Below, one piece after another: positions 1 to 8,536 of a stretch of 64,000 nt of DNA (its first letter is position 1; every line of letters starts with the position of its first letter). The stretch is taken from assembly GCF_949769225.1 (NCBI RefSeq), contig NZ_CATKPB010000004.1. One strand, given 5' to 3'. The stretch comes from Peptoniphilus_A genitalis (GTDB lineage Bacteria; Bacillota; Clostridia; Tissierellales; Peptoniphilaceae). The notes beneath the pieces were generated by a model, which worked only from the letters and a program-made list of their open reading frames with translations, searched no databases and was not told the origin of the DNA. A program made the position numbers and the translations under genes.

Positions 1-902
1 AAAAAGTCCAGAAAGACCAAGTGGATTATAAAAATCACAAAAATATTTTCAGAAACTATCCTTAGAAAAGTCTTTAGCTTTTGACTTTCGATTTTCGCCT
101 TCATGCATAGGGCAAAAAGTGAATAGGCCAGACCAAAGATCAAGATGTTGTTGCCTTCCCAGGCGTAGAGGTTTAAGCCTTCCCCACTCATCTTAATTAC
201 ACTTAAGACCAAGAGGATATAAGATGCGAGAAAAATCAAAAAATAAAAACCTGCTTTCCTGTCAAGAATTTTGGACTTATACTTTTTAAAATATCCTCCC
301 AAAAGAGCAAACATGACATAGTTGTAGGCCCCGCTAAGTTCATAAAACTTTAGGATTTTAAAAATCCTTATATTAAAGACTGTTATTGCAAAATTTATTG
401 TAAGCGAAATTATAATCCAAATTCCCAAAATATATTTTAATTGGCCCTCTTCCTTCTTCACAAGAAAATTCCCAAGAGGAGCAAAAATATAGATAAAAAT
501 TATTATAAAAATATAGTAAAGGTGGTTTTTAAAGTTCCCATCTAAGATGTCGGATATCATGGCACCAAGTTCAAGGGGCTTGTGGTAGTGGAAAATTGTA
601 GAAAGGCAGGACAAAGTTCTGTAAAATATTTCTGCTAAAATAAAGTAAATGAAAAATTTTATAACCTGTCTTGCAACTTTCTCATAAGATATCTCGCCTC
701 TTGTGTAGAGAAGATAACCACTTGCCATGCAGAAGGCTGGAACGCAAAACCTAAAGAAGGATCCCGCAAATAAAAAATATTTCCAGGTCATAGTCCCCAT
801 GTCGTAGGCTGATCCAGGTGCAAGGACGTGGATTGCAATAGTTGCCATTATAGCAAAGAATTTTATTAAATCTATTTTATAATCTCTGGTGAACTCCTTC
901 AT
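1..902 (-). CDS. acyltransferase-3-like multipass membrane protein, 3' end cut by window edge
   Basis: I read this frame directly; it is open from an ATG at 902 to the window edge, giving 300 residues without a stop. The N-terminus reads MKEFTRDYKIDLIKFFAI, followed by an IHV and then many hydrophobic segments. This is the layout of the acyltransferase-3 family (OafA/WecH type): an early D-x-x-x-x-F-F/R segment, a helix with a conserved His, and about ten membrane spans. Such proteins O-acetylate cell-surface sugars or lipids. The substrate cannot be told. A possible promoter, TTGTAA-N16-TAAAAT, lies just upstream. The start is followed by KEFTRDYK, as expected for a cytoplasmic N-terminus. 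The gene is transcribed away from the hgd block and looks independent of it. Confidence 0.7.
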   Translation of the reverse strand, partial: MKEFTRDYKIDLIKFFAIMATIAIHVLAPGSAYDMGTMTWKYFLFAGSFFRFCVPAFCMASGYLLYTRGEISYEKVARQVIKFFIYFILAEIFYRTLSCLSTIFHYHKPLELGAMISDILDGNFKNHLYYIFIIIFIYIFAPLGNFLVKKEEGQLKYILGIWIIISLTINFAITVFNIRIFKILKFYELSGAYNYVMFALLGGYFKKYKSKILDRKAGFYFLIFLASYILLVLSVIKMSGEGLNLYAWEGNNILIFGLAYSLFALCMKAKIESQKLKTFLRIVSENIFVIFIIHLVFLDF

Positions 903-1351
903 ACTAACTCCTTAAATAATTTTAATTTAATTTTATCATATAGGCAGCCTTTTACAATGAAGGACTATAAAGTTTTTATCAATATGCTTTGATTCTATGT
1001 CTTTAAAATTTTTCTTAATACTTTGCTCTGTATTTTAAAATATTTTATTTCAATACTTGTCCCAATTCCTTTAAATTTTTGAAACTATTTTATTCCCTAT
1101 AAAAATTTTTCCTTATTAGCTTTATGAATTATTAACTTCTTGCATTTTACGAATTACTAATAAATTCTGATTTTACTAACTACAAACTTTTTATGGCTTT
1201 CAAACTACGAACTTTTTATTGTTTTCAAATTACTAATTTATTATTTTCAACAATTATTAACTCCTAAAGTCTCCATACTCAAAAAAATTTCCACACAAGA
1301 AAGGCAAACAAAAAAGACGCCGATCTCTCGACGCCTTAAAATTTTATTTTA
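903..1351. other. AT-rich intergenic region without a gene
   Basis: No credible ORF is present. About 1000-1262 is a low-complexity stretch in which short words such as ACTAATTTATT and AAACTTTTTAT recur in degenerate form. The right end holds the terminator of the hgd transcript. The stretch resembles the degenerate repeats downstream of other operons in this window but is less regular. Confidence 0.5.
1310..1338 (-). terminator. terminator after hgdB
   Basis: On the minus strand GGCGTCGA-GAGA-TCGGCGTC can form an 8-bp stem (two G-U pairs) with a GAGA loop. It is followed by a run of T. It lies just beyond the hgdB stop and closes the hgdC-hgdA-hgdB transcript. Confidence 0.75.
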
Positions 1352-2500
1352 TTACATTCTATTAAGTTGAACCATTTCTTCAAATGTTTCAAGTTGAGTC
1401 TTAGCTTGACCGAAGTCAGTCATTTGTTGGTCATAACCAAGTTTGATTAGTGGAATACCAGCTTTTTCATAAGCTTGTTTTAATGATGGATATTCCATTT
1501 CTTCTGTGTCGTTGAATGTCATCATGAATACTAGACAACCATCAGCATCGTTATCAACTGCTAGGTCAACAACATATTTTGGTCTCTTCCAAATGTCTGG
1601 GTCGTAAAGAATTGGATCTTCGTCCATTCTTGCGAATTGGTCAGCAAGTGCCATGTATGGATCTTCGATTGAAGTATCAACATCAACCTTAAATCCTCTT
1701 GATTCACTTGCAACGTCATCTGCAACTACACAGATATTGAAGTCGTCAAGTACTTGAAGAAGTGCAGGGTTATCAGTGATAACACCAGAAGTTACTACTC
1801 TTGGTCCCTTGCATTCTTCTTTTGGCATAGCCTTAAGTGCTTCAATAAGTTCTTTTAACATCTTGTTGTGTTCGTCTTTTAGCATGTGGTGTGATGCCTT
1901 AAGAACGTTACTTCTATCAGATGCCTTAATTGTTTGTGAATAGTCTCCACATAGTTTGACAAATTCTCTCTTAAGAGCTCTGTTTTCGTTGTAAACTTCG
2001 CAAGCCTTCTTAAGGTTTTCATCAGTAATCTTAACGTCACAAATTTCTTCAAGTCTTTCAGCAGCTTGTTTGAAGATTGTAGCGTTGTATTTTTTACCAA
2101 ATTCTTCTTTTCTGTGTTGTGCATGGTTTAAGAATACCATAGGAATCTTTCTACCAACAGAAACTTTGTAGTTTTGAGAGAATGGTCTTAGTGTATCATC
2201 AAGTGTTGTTACCATTGATGCGCTAAGTCCGTCAAGTGATCCGTCAAGACCCATTTCTAAACATCTAAGTGCTAGTGAATAGTAGAATGTTGGGAAATAT
2301 TCTTTAGCCTTATCAATTGGGCCTTGTCCTCCCCATACTCCGTATGGAACAAGTCCACCTGCATAGATGATTTCTTCAGGTGCGTAGTAAGGGAAAACAC
2401 CAACTACTTTTTTACCTTCTGCAAGGTACTTGTCGATTTGTTCTCTTCCGTTTTCTGCTATATGTTTAAATTCTTTTAATAATTCTTTTATATCAGTCAT
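1352..2500 (-). CDS. hgdB: 2-hydroxyglutaryl-CoA dehydratase, beta subunit (HgdB)
   Basis: This is the smaller subunit of component D of (R)-2-hydroxyglutaryl-CoA dehydratase. The enzyme removes water from 2-hydroxyglutaryl-CoA to give (E)-glutaconyl-CoA after one-electron activation by HgdC. The 382 residues match the roughly 380-residue HgdB family length. The N-terminal motif PYYAPEEIIYAGGLVPYGVWG is typical of HgdB/FldC/BcrC-type subunits. The start at 2500 follows a GGGGTG ribosome binding site. It is the last gene of hgdC-hgdA-hgdB, 12 bases after hgdA, with a terminator close behind. The order hgdC-hgdA-hgdB is the one known from Acidaminococcus fermentans. Other 2-hydroxyacyl-CoA dehydratases share the fold, but the adjacent gct and gcd genes fix the substrate. 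Confidence 0.93.
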   Translation of the reverse strand: MTDIKELLKEFKHIAENGREQIDKYLAEGKKVVGVFPYYAPEEIIYAGGLVPYGVWGGQGPIDKAKEYFPTFYYSLALRCLEMGLDGSLDGLSASMVTTLDDTLRPFSQNYKVSVGRKIPMVFLNHAQHRKEEFGKKYNATIFKQAAERLEEICDVKITDENLKKACEVYNENRALKREFVKLCGDYSQTIKASDRSNVLKASHHMLKDEHNKMLKELIEALKAMPKEECKGPRVVTSGVITDNPALLQVLDDFNICVVADDVASESRGFKVDVDTSIEDPYMALADQFARMDEDPILYDPDIWKRPKYVVDLAVDNDADGCLVFMMTFNDTEEMEYPSLKQAYEKAGIPLIKLGYDQQMTDFGQAKTQLETFEEMVQLNRM

Positions 2501-2512
2501 TTTGCACCCCTA

Positions 2513-3835
2513 TTAAATTGTAGTCTTAGACCAGTCAGTTTCTTTAGTGTTTTCGAAGTTAGTGTAGATATCTTCGCCCTTAGCGATTCTATCTGCCTTT
2601 CTTTCGTTCATAATTTCCACTAAACCTTGAACTCTTGTCTTGTATTGTTCATCAGAGAAGTTTCTTTCGTCAGCTTGGTCACCGTCAAAGTGAACTACTG
2701 GAATATCAAGGTCTTCTCTCCATCTTCTTTCGATTTCAGGCATTGCTCCTGACCATGGTTTACATGATCTGTTGTAGTTAACAAGTGCTCCAGAAACTCC
2801 GTTTTCTTTAGCCATTGTTTCTCTCCATTCAACACCGTCTTCGATACATACTGAACAAGGTGCCTTACAGTAAGCTGCAGCCATTTCTCTAACAGTTGTG
2901 TATTGGAAACCGAAAGCAGGTGCATATACTACTGCAGTTACGTTAACTCCATTTTGTTTTAGTGGTTCAAATAAGTGTCTAAGTCCTGGCCAGCAAGGGA
3001 TACCTTCAAATAGGATTCTGTGTTCTTCTGGGTATTCCCAAGTAGAAGTTCCTTCTTTAACTGATTGTTCGTATTCAGCTGCTAGAAGTTCAAAGCCTTC
3101 TGCTGCATCAATTTCACATCTTGCAGCAACAATGTCTGCCATGTGGTTAAATAGGTCAAAGCCAGAAAGTGGAGATGGTTCGTAAGCCATGTATGAACAA
3201 GCCTTTAACCATGCAGCAGCAGTTCTGTTTGCAATTTTACAAGCTTCTTCGAATTTCTTTTCATCAAACTTCTTACCAGTAAGTTTTTCAAGTTGGTGAA
3301 TAGCATATTCGAATTGTCCCATTAAGTAATCAACTTTTTCTTCAGGTACATCAACTGTATTTTGGAATGGAATGTCAATCATAATCATTGGAATGTCGTG
3401 CATTCTTGCAATGTTTTCGTACCATTTTGTCATCATGTTACAGATGTTGTTACAGCAAAGTACGAAGTCTGGTTGTGGCATCTTTCTTGAGTCAGTTGGT
3501 TCTCCAGCTGCGTAAGCAAGTGAAATTCTTGCGTAACCACAAATATCGTTATCGTATCCCATATCTTCAGCTGTTTGACAAAGTCTTAAACCGTCTTTTT
3601 TAGCTGCAGTTGTAGCTGCGTGGTTTTCTGGATATACAGCGTGTAGTCCAAATGCCTTTGCAAGCTCAATAGGGAATTTAGATGATGACCATCCAACTAG
3701 TTCTCCTCTTTTTTTAGCATCCCATGCTGCTCCATAAACTCTATCTACTACATTTCTTAGTGCTTGAGCTGCAGGAATGTGTCCTTCGATTGGTCTTGGT
3801 TTTTTACCAGGTATTTTTTGAATTGTTTCAGCCAT
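2513..3835 (-). CDS. hgdA: 2-hydroxyglutaryl-CoA dehydratase, alpha subunit (HgdA)
   Basis: This is the larger subunit of the dehydratase and pairs with HgdB in the syn-dehydration of 2-hydroxyglutaryl-CoA. It has 440 residues of the HgdA/HgdB superfamily. Cysteine clusters are visible at CCNNIC (around residue 128) and at CSVC in the second half; these are candidates for [4Fe-4S] ligands. The Trp/Gly-rich N-terminal domain GELVGWSSSKFP is typical of alpha subunits. An AGGAGG site precedes the ATG at 3835. The gene lies 20 bases after hgdC and 12 before hgdB, so the three genes are almost certainly co-transcribed and co-translated. Confidence 0.93.
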   Translation of the reverse strand: MAETIQKIPGKKPRPIEGHIPAAQALRNVVDRVYGAAWDAKKRGELVGWSSSKFPIELAKAFGLHAVYPENHAATTAAKKDGLRLCQTAEDMGYDNDICGYARISLAYAAGEPTDSRKMPQPDFVLCCNNICNMMTKWYENIARMHDIPMIMIDIPFQNTVDVPEEKVDYLMGQFEYAIHQLEKLTGKKFDEKKFEEACKIANRTAAAWLKACSYMAYEPSPLSGFDLFNHMADIVAARCEIDAAEGFELLAAEYEQSVKEGTSTWEYPEEHRILFEGIPCWPGLRHLFEPLKQNGVNVTAVVYAPAFGFQYTTVREMAAAYCKAPCSVCIEDGVEWRETMAKENGVSGALVNYNRSCKPWSGAMPEIERRWREDLDIPVVHFDGDQADERNFSDEQYKTRVQGLVEIMNERKADRIAKGEDIYTNFENTKETDWSKTTI

Positions 3836-3855
3836 AGTTTACCTCCTAAAATAAA

Positions 3856-4674
3856 TTATGCATTAGCCTTTTTTTCTTTTAACTTTTCTAATTTACATTT
3901 TTGATATCCAAATAGCGCTGCACCAAGAGCACCATTTAGTTGACATAAAGGTGAAGTGTAGATCTTGTGACCTGTATTTTCTTCAAGGGCTCTTACCATA
4001 CCCTTATTTAAAGCAACACCACCTGTGAATATTATGTCATCATTTAAACCAACCCTCTTTGCAAGAGAACCAACTCTTGCGGCGATTGATTTGTGAATCC
4101 CCTTAACTATATCTTCAATCTTCGATCCACTTGCCAGTTGCGAAATAACTTCTGATTCGGCGAAAACTGTACAAGTAGAAGAAATACTAACGTCTTTAGT
4201 AGACAGTGCGTCTAACTCTTCTAGTTTGGAAACATCTACTTCAAGAACCTTTGCGATAACATCTAAGAATCTTCCAGTTCCCGCTGCACACTTGTCATTC
4301 ATAACGAAGTTTTCAAGCATACCATTGTCTCCTATTTTTAGAGCCTTGGCATCTTGTCCCCCAATATCAATGATTGTGCGAACATTTGGGAATAAGAAGT
4401 ATGCACCCTTAGCGTGACAAGAAAGTTCAGACATTTGGAAGTCAGCTTCTTCTAGTGAAGTTCTTCCGTATCCAGTAGCCATAACATAGGAAATATCCTC
4501 TCTTGTCAAGTTGGCATTTTCTAGAGTTTCTTTTATAGTTCTTGATGGACCACTAGTTCCAGCTCCTACATCTATACAAGAGCTTGAAATAATCTCCTTG
4601 CCATCTTTTAAAATAATACTCTTTGAGGCTGTCGAACCAATATCGACGCCCATTGTATAAATAGCTTCTGCCAT
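3856..4674 (-). CDS. hgdC: 2-hydroxyglutaryl-CoA dehydratase activator ATPase (HgdC)
   Basis: HgdC is the archerase: a homodimer bridged by one [4Fe-4S] cluster that couples ATP hydrolysis to injecting a low-potential electron into HgdAB. The 272 residues begin with the ASKHA phosphate loop GVDIGSTASKS. The motif DIGGQDAK follows near residue 103. The cluster ligands are Cys129 (NDKCAAGTG) and Cys168 (SSTCTVFAESEV), matching Cys127 and Cys166 of the A. fermentans protein. The last nucleotide-binding block is TGGVALNKGMV. It starts its own transcription unit: a strong promoter lies at 4717-4745 and the upstream gcdA gene is closed by a terminator. This allows expression separate from the decarboxylase genes. 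Confidence 0.95.
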   Translation of the reverse strand: MAEAIYTMGVDIGSTASKSIILKDGKEIISSSCIDVGAGTSGPSRTIKETLENANLTREDISYVMATGYGRTSLEEADFQMSELSCHAKGAYFLFPNVRTIIDIGGQDAKALKIGDNGMLENFVMNDKCAAGTGRFLDVIAKVLEVDVSKLEELDALSTKDVSISSTCTVFAESEVISQLASGSKIEDIVKGIHKSIAARVGSLAKRVGLNDDIIFTGGVALNKGMVRALEENTGHKIYTSPLCQLNGALGAALFGYQKCKLEKLKEKKANA

Positions 4675-4716
4675 ACAATCTCCTCTTTATTTAACATTAA
4701 TATCTTACTCTTCTTA

Positions 4717-4745
4717 ATTCTACTATACTTATGTATCTTTGTCAA
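4717..4745 (-). promoter_or_regulatory. sigma-A-type promoter of hgdC-hgdA-hgdB
   Basis: Read on the minus strand: TTGACA (4745-4740), a 17-base spacer, then TAGAAT (4722-4717). The -35 box is perfect and the -10 box is near consensus. It sits between the gcdA terminator and the hgdC start, so the dehydratase genes have their own promoter. Confidence 0.8.
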
Positions 4746-4856
4746 AAAACCTAGTAGCTAAGAAGTTGAAGATATCAGGCTTTCATGGACTTGAGACTTT
4801 ACTATTTATAAGTTTAAAATATTATTATTTACTTATAGTAAGGTATATGGTCATAT

Positions 4857-4893
4857 GCAAAAATATTGGATAATCCTTTTGAGATTATCCAAT
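4857..4893 (-). terminator. strong terminator after gcdA
   Basis: An 11-bp perfect stem, ATTGGATAATC against GATTATCCAAT (4865-4893), is followed on the minus strand by ATTTTTGC. It separates gcdD-gcdC-gcdB-gctA-gctB-gcdA from the hgd genes. Confidence 0.85.
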
Positions 4894-4912
4894 AAATTGT
4901 CATATTTTTTTA

Positions 4913-6682
4913 TTATTTAATGTTATTTAGTCTATCGTAGTCTCTAATGATTCTTGGAGTAAGCATTTGGTGAACTGGACAAATAGATTTTGGATCTTGG
5001 TAAGCACTTTCAGTGAAAGCGATAATGTAGTTTCTCCATAGATTCATGTTTACTATTTCGTCTACTAGACCATACTTAGCACAAGAGAATGGTTTTGATT
5101 TTTCAGCATAGTCTTGAATCAAATCGTTCATCTTGTCAATTGTAGGTTGAAGATCTTTTCCAGCTTTTTTATCCTTAGCAAGTCTTCTAGAGTACATTGC
5201 TGTAGCTGCTGTTTCTCCATTCATTACGTTGATTTCAGTTGCTGCAGAACCAAGTGAGAATGCGTTAGTGTCATTTCCTTGAGGTCCACCAAGTACATAG
5301 TGAGCTGCTGCAGTACCCTTTCTCATTGTAATTTCCATTTGTGGAAGGTCAGAGTTTTGAATTGAATAAATAAGTGATTGACCAAGTCCTAGTAATTCAG
5401 CCTTTTCTGCATCATCACCTACATCGATACCAGTAGTATCTTGTAGCCAGATGATAGGAAGTCTGTCTCTAGCACAAAGTGTTACGAATTCATTCATCTT
5501 TATTAGACCTTGTCTATAAAGTTTTCCACCGATAGAGATGTGTTTTGGATCATTGTAGTATTCTGGGTAGCCCATTAATAGACCTTGAACGTTAGCTACA
5601 ACACCAACTAAAAGTCCGTTAACTTTTGCAAGTCCAGTTACCATTTCTCTTCCGTATCCCTTTTTGTATTCCATAAATTCAGAACCATCAAATAGTCTTG
5701 AAATTACGTCATAAACGTCATATGCCTTTTTACCATTTTGTGGAATTATTGAGTACATGTCGTTAGGGTCGTATAGAGGATTCTTTGGATCGTCTACTCT
5801 AAAGAATTCTCTTTGGAATTTTGGAAGCATTGAAAGATACTTTCTAATTCCTTCAAGAACGCCTTCTTCTTCAACGTAACATTCTCTCATGAAACCAGTT
5901 TGAGCGAAGTGAACGCCAACTGATCCTGGAGGAGTTGTTTTCTTAGCATTTGCAGTTTGATCTGCAATTTGGTTAGCTCCTTCTTCGTCGATGTATCCCT
6001 TTGGATTCATACCGCCAAGGATTCCAGCTCCACCAACAGCCATGTTTGCATCTTTGTGAGCAATAATAATTGTAGGTGAAATTGAGTGGTATCCACCACC
6101 TGCTGGGTTAGTACCATAGATACCAACAATTACAGGAACTCCACATTGGTTAAGTCTAGAGTTTCTGTAGAATGGAGTACCGCCACCACGTCTGTTTGGA
6201 TAAACTTTTTCTTGTTCGTCAAGCTTAACACCAGAACAGTTTAGGATATAAACTAGTGGAATTCTAAGTCTTTCAGCAGTATCTGATGCTCTAAGAAGGT
6301 CATCAGCTTGTCCTGCAATCCAAGCACCTGCAAGTTTCTTGTTATCGCTGGCAACAATGTAAACCCATCTGTCGTCAACTTTAGCAAGACCTTTTACGAT
6401 ACCTGTAGTTCCGTGATCATTTTCACCAGGATTGTAAATTGTATTTAGTGGGCACCATGTGCCTTCATCGATAAGTTCAGCAATTCTTTGAAGTGCTGTC
6501 ATTTCGCCACGTTCGTTTACTTTTTCATCTGGTTTACCAGCAGCAAGAGCCTTTTGAGCAAATTCTTGGATTTCTTCTTCAATTTCTCTAAGTTGTTTGA
6601 AGTTTTCTTCATCAACTGCTTTTAAAGGATTACCAATTGTCTTCATATTTTGGAAATATGAAGCAAGTGAATATTGAGCCAT
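4913..6682 (-). CDS. gcdA: glutaconyl-CoA decarboxylase, carboxyltransferase subunit (GcdA)
   Basis: GcdA is the peripheral subunit of the biotin-dependent sodium pump. It moves the carboxyl group of glutaconyl-CoA to biotin on GcdC, giving crotonyl-CoA. The protein has two crotonase-fold carboxyltransferase halves; GGGTPFYRNSRLNQCGVPV and the AVGGAGILGGMNPKGY block belong to the first, and GYPEYYNDPKHISIGGKLYRQG to the second. I place the start at the ATG at 6682, not 6706: an AGGAGG lies 4 bases upstream, gctB is no longer overlapped, and the resulting 589 residues match the 587 of A. fermentans GcdA. It is the last gene of the gcd-gct transcript and is followed by a strong terminator. Confidence 0.95.
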   Translation of the reverse strand: MAQYSLASYFQNMKTIGNPLKAVDEENFKQLREIEEEIQEFAQKALAAGKPDEKVNERGEMTALQRIAELIDEGTWCPLNTIYNPGENDHGTTGIVKGLAKVDDRWVYIVASDNKKLAGAWIAGQADDLLRASDTAERLRIPLVYILNCSGVKLDEQEKVYPNRRGGGTPFYRNSRLNQCGVPVIVGIYGTNPAGGGYHSISPTIIIAHKDANMAVGGAGILGGMNPKGYIDEEGANQIADQTANAKKTTPPGSVGVHFAQTGFMRECYVEEEGVLEGIRKYLSMLPKFQREFFRVDDPKNPLYDPNDMYSIIPQNGKKAYDVYDVISRLFDGSEFMEYKKGYGREMVTGLAKVNGLLVGVVANVQGLLMGYPEYYNDPKHISIGGKLYRQGLIKMNEFVTLCARDRLPIIWLQDTTGIDVGDDAEKAELLGLGQSLIYSIQNSDLPQMEITMRKGTAAAHYVLGGPQGNDTNAFSLGSAATEINVMNGETAATAMYSRRLAKDKKAGKDLQPTIDKMNDLIQDYAEKSKPFSCAKYGLVDEIVNMNLWRNYIIAFTESAYQDPKSICPVHQMLTPRIIRDYDRLNNIK

Positions 6683-6695
6683 TTGTCCTCCTATA

Positions 6696-7493
6696 TTATT
6701 CTTCAACAGGCTTCTTTATGAAAGCTTCGCCTGGGTCTATTTCTTCTCTAATAAGTCTGATTACATTTTCGTCTGGTGCTTCAAGTTCAACTGCACGAGA
6801 TACGTCAATGTCAAATCCAGTGTTTTCGATTACATCTTCTGGAGATGAAGATGGATAGTATCCTGCAAGATACATTCTCTTAGTATCTTCATCGAACTTT
6901 AAGATACCCTTGTCAGTTACAACCATTTGTGGTCCAACATTTTCAGGAATACCTACTCTTGTTCTTCCACCAGGGCCATCGATCCAACCTGGAGAAGTGA
7001 TATAGTCAACTTTTTCTATAAATCTTCTCTTTTCGTGTTGCATCATGATAATTGTATTTACATAAGTTGCAATACCGTTAGCTCCACCAGATCCTGTGAA
7101 TCTTGTCTTAGGGTGGTGGTAGTCACCGATTACTGTAGAGTTAACATTTCCGTATGGGTCGATTTGAGCTCCACCGATAAATGCGATCATTCTCTTCTTG
7201 TCGTGTCTCCATTCGTTAGCTTGGAATCCAACGTATGTTGCGTTTGTCCAGTGAACACCACAGTGTGCCATAAATCTGTTGTCACCAACTGATCTTGGAA
7301 CTTCGATTGGGTCACAGTCCATTAGTCCTGATTCTACAATTAGATAGCAGTGAGGAGCGTAAACTGCCTTTGCAAGAGAAGCACCAATTAGTGGTAGTCC
7401 TGTACCTACAATTGCGATTTGACCATCTTTAATTTGTCTTGCAATTGTAACTGCTTGCATTTCCTTATTAGTATAGTTATCGTATCTAGCCAT
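6696..7493 (-). CDS. gctB: glutaconate CoA-transferase, subunit B (GctB)
   Basis: GctB is the catalytic subunit of glutaconate CoA-transferase, which transfers CoA from acetyl- or glutaconyl-CoA to (R)-2-hydroxyglutarate. It has 265 residues, against 266 in A. fermentans. The catalytic glutamate that forms the enzyme-CoA thioester is present as Glu54 in LIVESGLMD, exactly the family position. The glycine-rich segments TGSGGANGIA and PEDVIENTGFDI fit the CoA-transferase fold. Its ATG shares one base with the gctA stop (TAATG), so translation is coupled. A second subunit is encoded immediately upstream. Confidence 0.95.
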   Translation of the reverse strand: MARYDNYTNKEMQAVTIARQIKDGQIAIVGTGLPLIGASLAKAVYAPHCYLIVESGLMDCDPIEVPRSVGDNRFMAHCGVHWTNATYVGFQANEWRHDKKRMIAFIGGAQIDPYGNVNSTVIGDYHHPKTRFTGSGGANGIATYVNTIIMMQHEKRRFIEKVDYITSPGWIDGPGGRTRVGIPENVGPQMVVTDKGILKFDEDTKRMYLAGYYPSSSPEDVIENTGFDIDVSRAVELEAPDENVIRLIREEIDPGEAFIKKPVEE

Positions 7494-8464
7494 TATTTTT
7501 CTTCTCCCTTCTTTAGTACGTCTGTTGCGTATCCAAATCCTGGAACATCCTTAAGTCCAATTAATCTAGTAGCGCCTAGTTTGTTAAGGTATGCATCGTG
7601 ATCTTCAACTCCGTACACCCATTCGTCTAAGAATGCATTGAAATCTTCTTCTGTCTTTGATTTAACATTGTACATCTTGTAGAAATCAGCATCGTAGTCG
7701 TAGTATTTGTAACATTGTGAAGGGTGAGCTCCAAATGGTGCGTGAACTACAGCGTCAACACAGAATCCTGGAATCTTGTTTTCGTCAGCGTCGAAATTCT
7801 TAATGTATTCGTCACTTACAAGTTCTTCGCAAGTTACGATAACTTTTCTTGCTGCAATTGCAATGTCAACATCGTGGAATGTGTTTCCAAGAATTCTTGT
7901 AGTTCCATCTGGAGAAGCCATTTGTACGTGAATGATTGCAGTATCAATTTCTGGAACTGGTGCTGCAACTAATTTTTCACCTTTTTTGAATGGGTTTTCA
8001 ACATAGATGAATTTGTCATCTGGAAGTTTGTCGATTTTTTGTCTTTCTTCTTTAGAAATTCCCCATTCGTCAACTAAACTTGAACCCATCATAAGTCTAA
8101 CTGGTAGGTATGGAAGGCCAAGTGCAGCTGCGTGAATTCTTTGCATTTCAACGTCTTGAGAGTAGTCTTCCATTAGAAGTTCTCCCTTTTCAACTGCTGC
8201 TCTAAATCTTCTTGATACGTTTGTATATCCTGAGTTAGCAGTGTAGCAATTTATGTATGCTTTTACTCTGCCAGCTCCAATTAGTGTGTCCCAGTCTCCC
8301 CCTGCAGGTCCTGCTTCAACGATAAAATCTTTTTGTCCTTGACGTAAGATTTCATTTACTGCTGCGTAAGGCTTTCTGTTTGTTGTAAATCCCCCAAGAG
8401 ATATTACATCGCCATTTTCAACATATTTTGCTATGGCGTCTTTAAGATTCATTACTTTACTCAA
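7493..8464 (-). CDS. gctA: glutaconate CoA-transferase, subunit A (GctA)
   Basis: GctA is the partner subunit of glutaconate CoA-transferase. The 323 residues start SKVMNLKDAIAKYV, as in the A. fermentans protein (320 residues). Family blocks include GGFTTNRKPYAA, NCYTANSGYTNVSRRF and APFGAHPSQCYKYYDYD. The start is a UUG with AGGAGG seven bases upstream; the next in-frame ATG, five codons in, has no such spacing. The 72-base gap to gcdB upstream carries a perfect hairpin that may limit readthrough or protect the message. Confidence 0.95.
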   Translation of the reverse strand: MSKVMNLKDAIAKYVENGDVISLGGFTTNRKPYAAVNEILRQGQKDFIVEAGPAGGDWDTLIGAGRVKAYINCYTANSGYTNVSRRFRAAVEKGELLMEDYSQDVEMQRIHAAALGLPYLPVRLMMGSSLVDEWGISKEERQKIDKLPDDKFIYVENPFKKGEKLVAAPVPEIDTAIIHVQMASPDGTTRILGNTFHDVDIAIAARKVIVTCEELVSDEYIKNFDADENKIPGFCVDAVVHAPFGAHPSQCYKYYDYDADFYKMYNVKSKTEEDFNAFLDEWVYGVEDHDAYLNKLGATRLIGLKDVPGFGYATDVLKKGEEK

Positions 8465-8508
8465 GTTAAAACCTCCTTATTGTTCCATATATAACTTGAT
8501 TGCATAAA

Positions 8509-8534
8509 TATTCAGCTCACTATGGAGCTGAATG
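8509..8534 (-). other. hairpin between gcdB and gctA
   Basis: TTCAGCTC (8511-8518) and GAGCTGAA (8525-8532) form a perfect inverted repeat, extendable by an A-T pair, with a six-base loop. It begins just after the gcdB stop. It has no T-run on the minus strand, so it looks like an intercistronic processing or stability element rather than a full terminator. Confidence 0.5.
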
Positions 8535-8536
8535 AA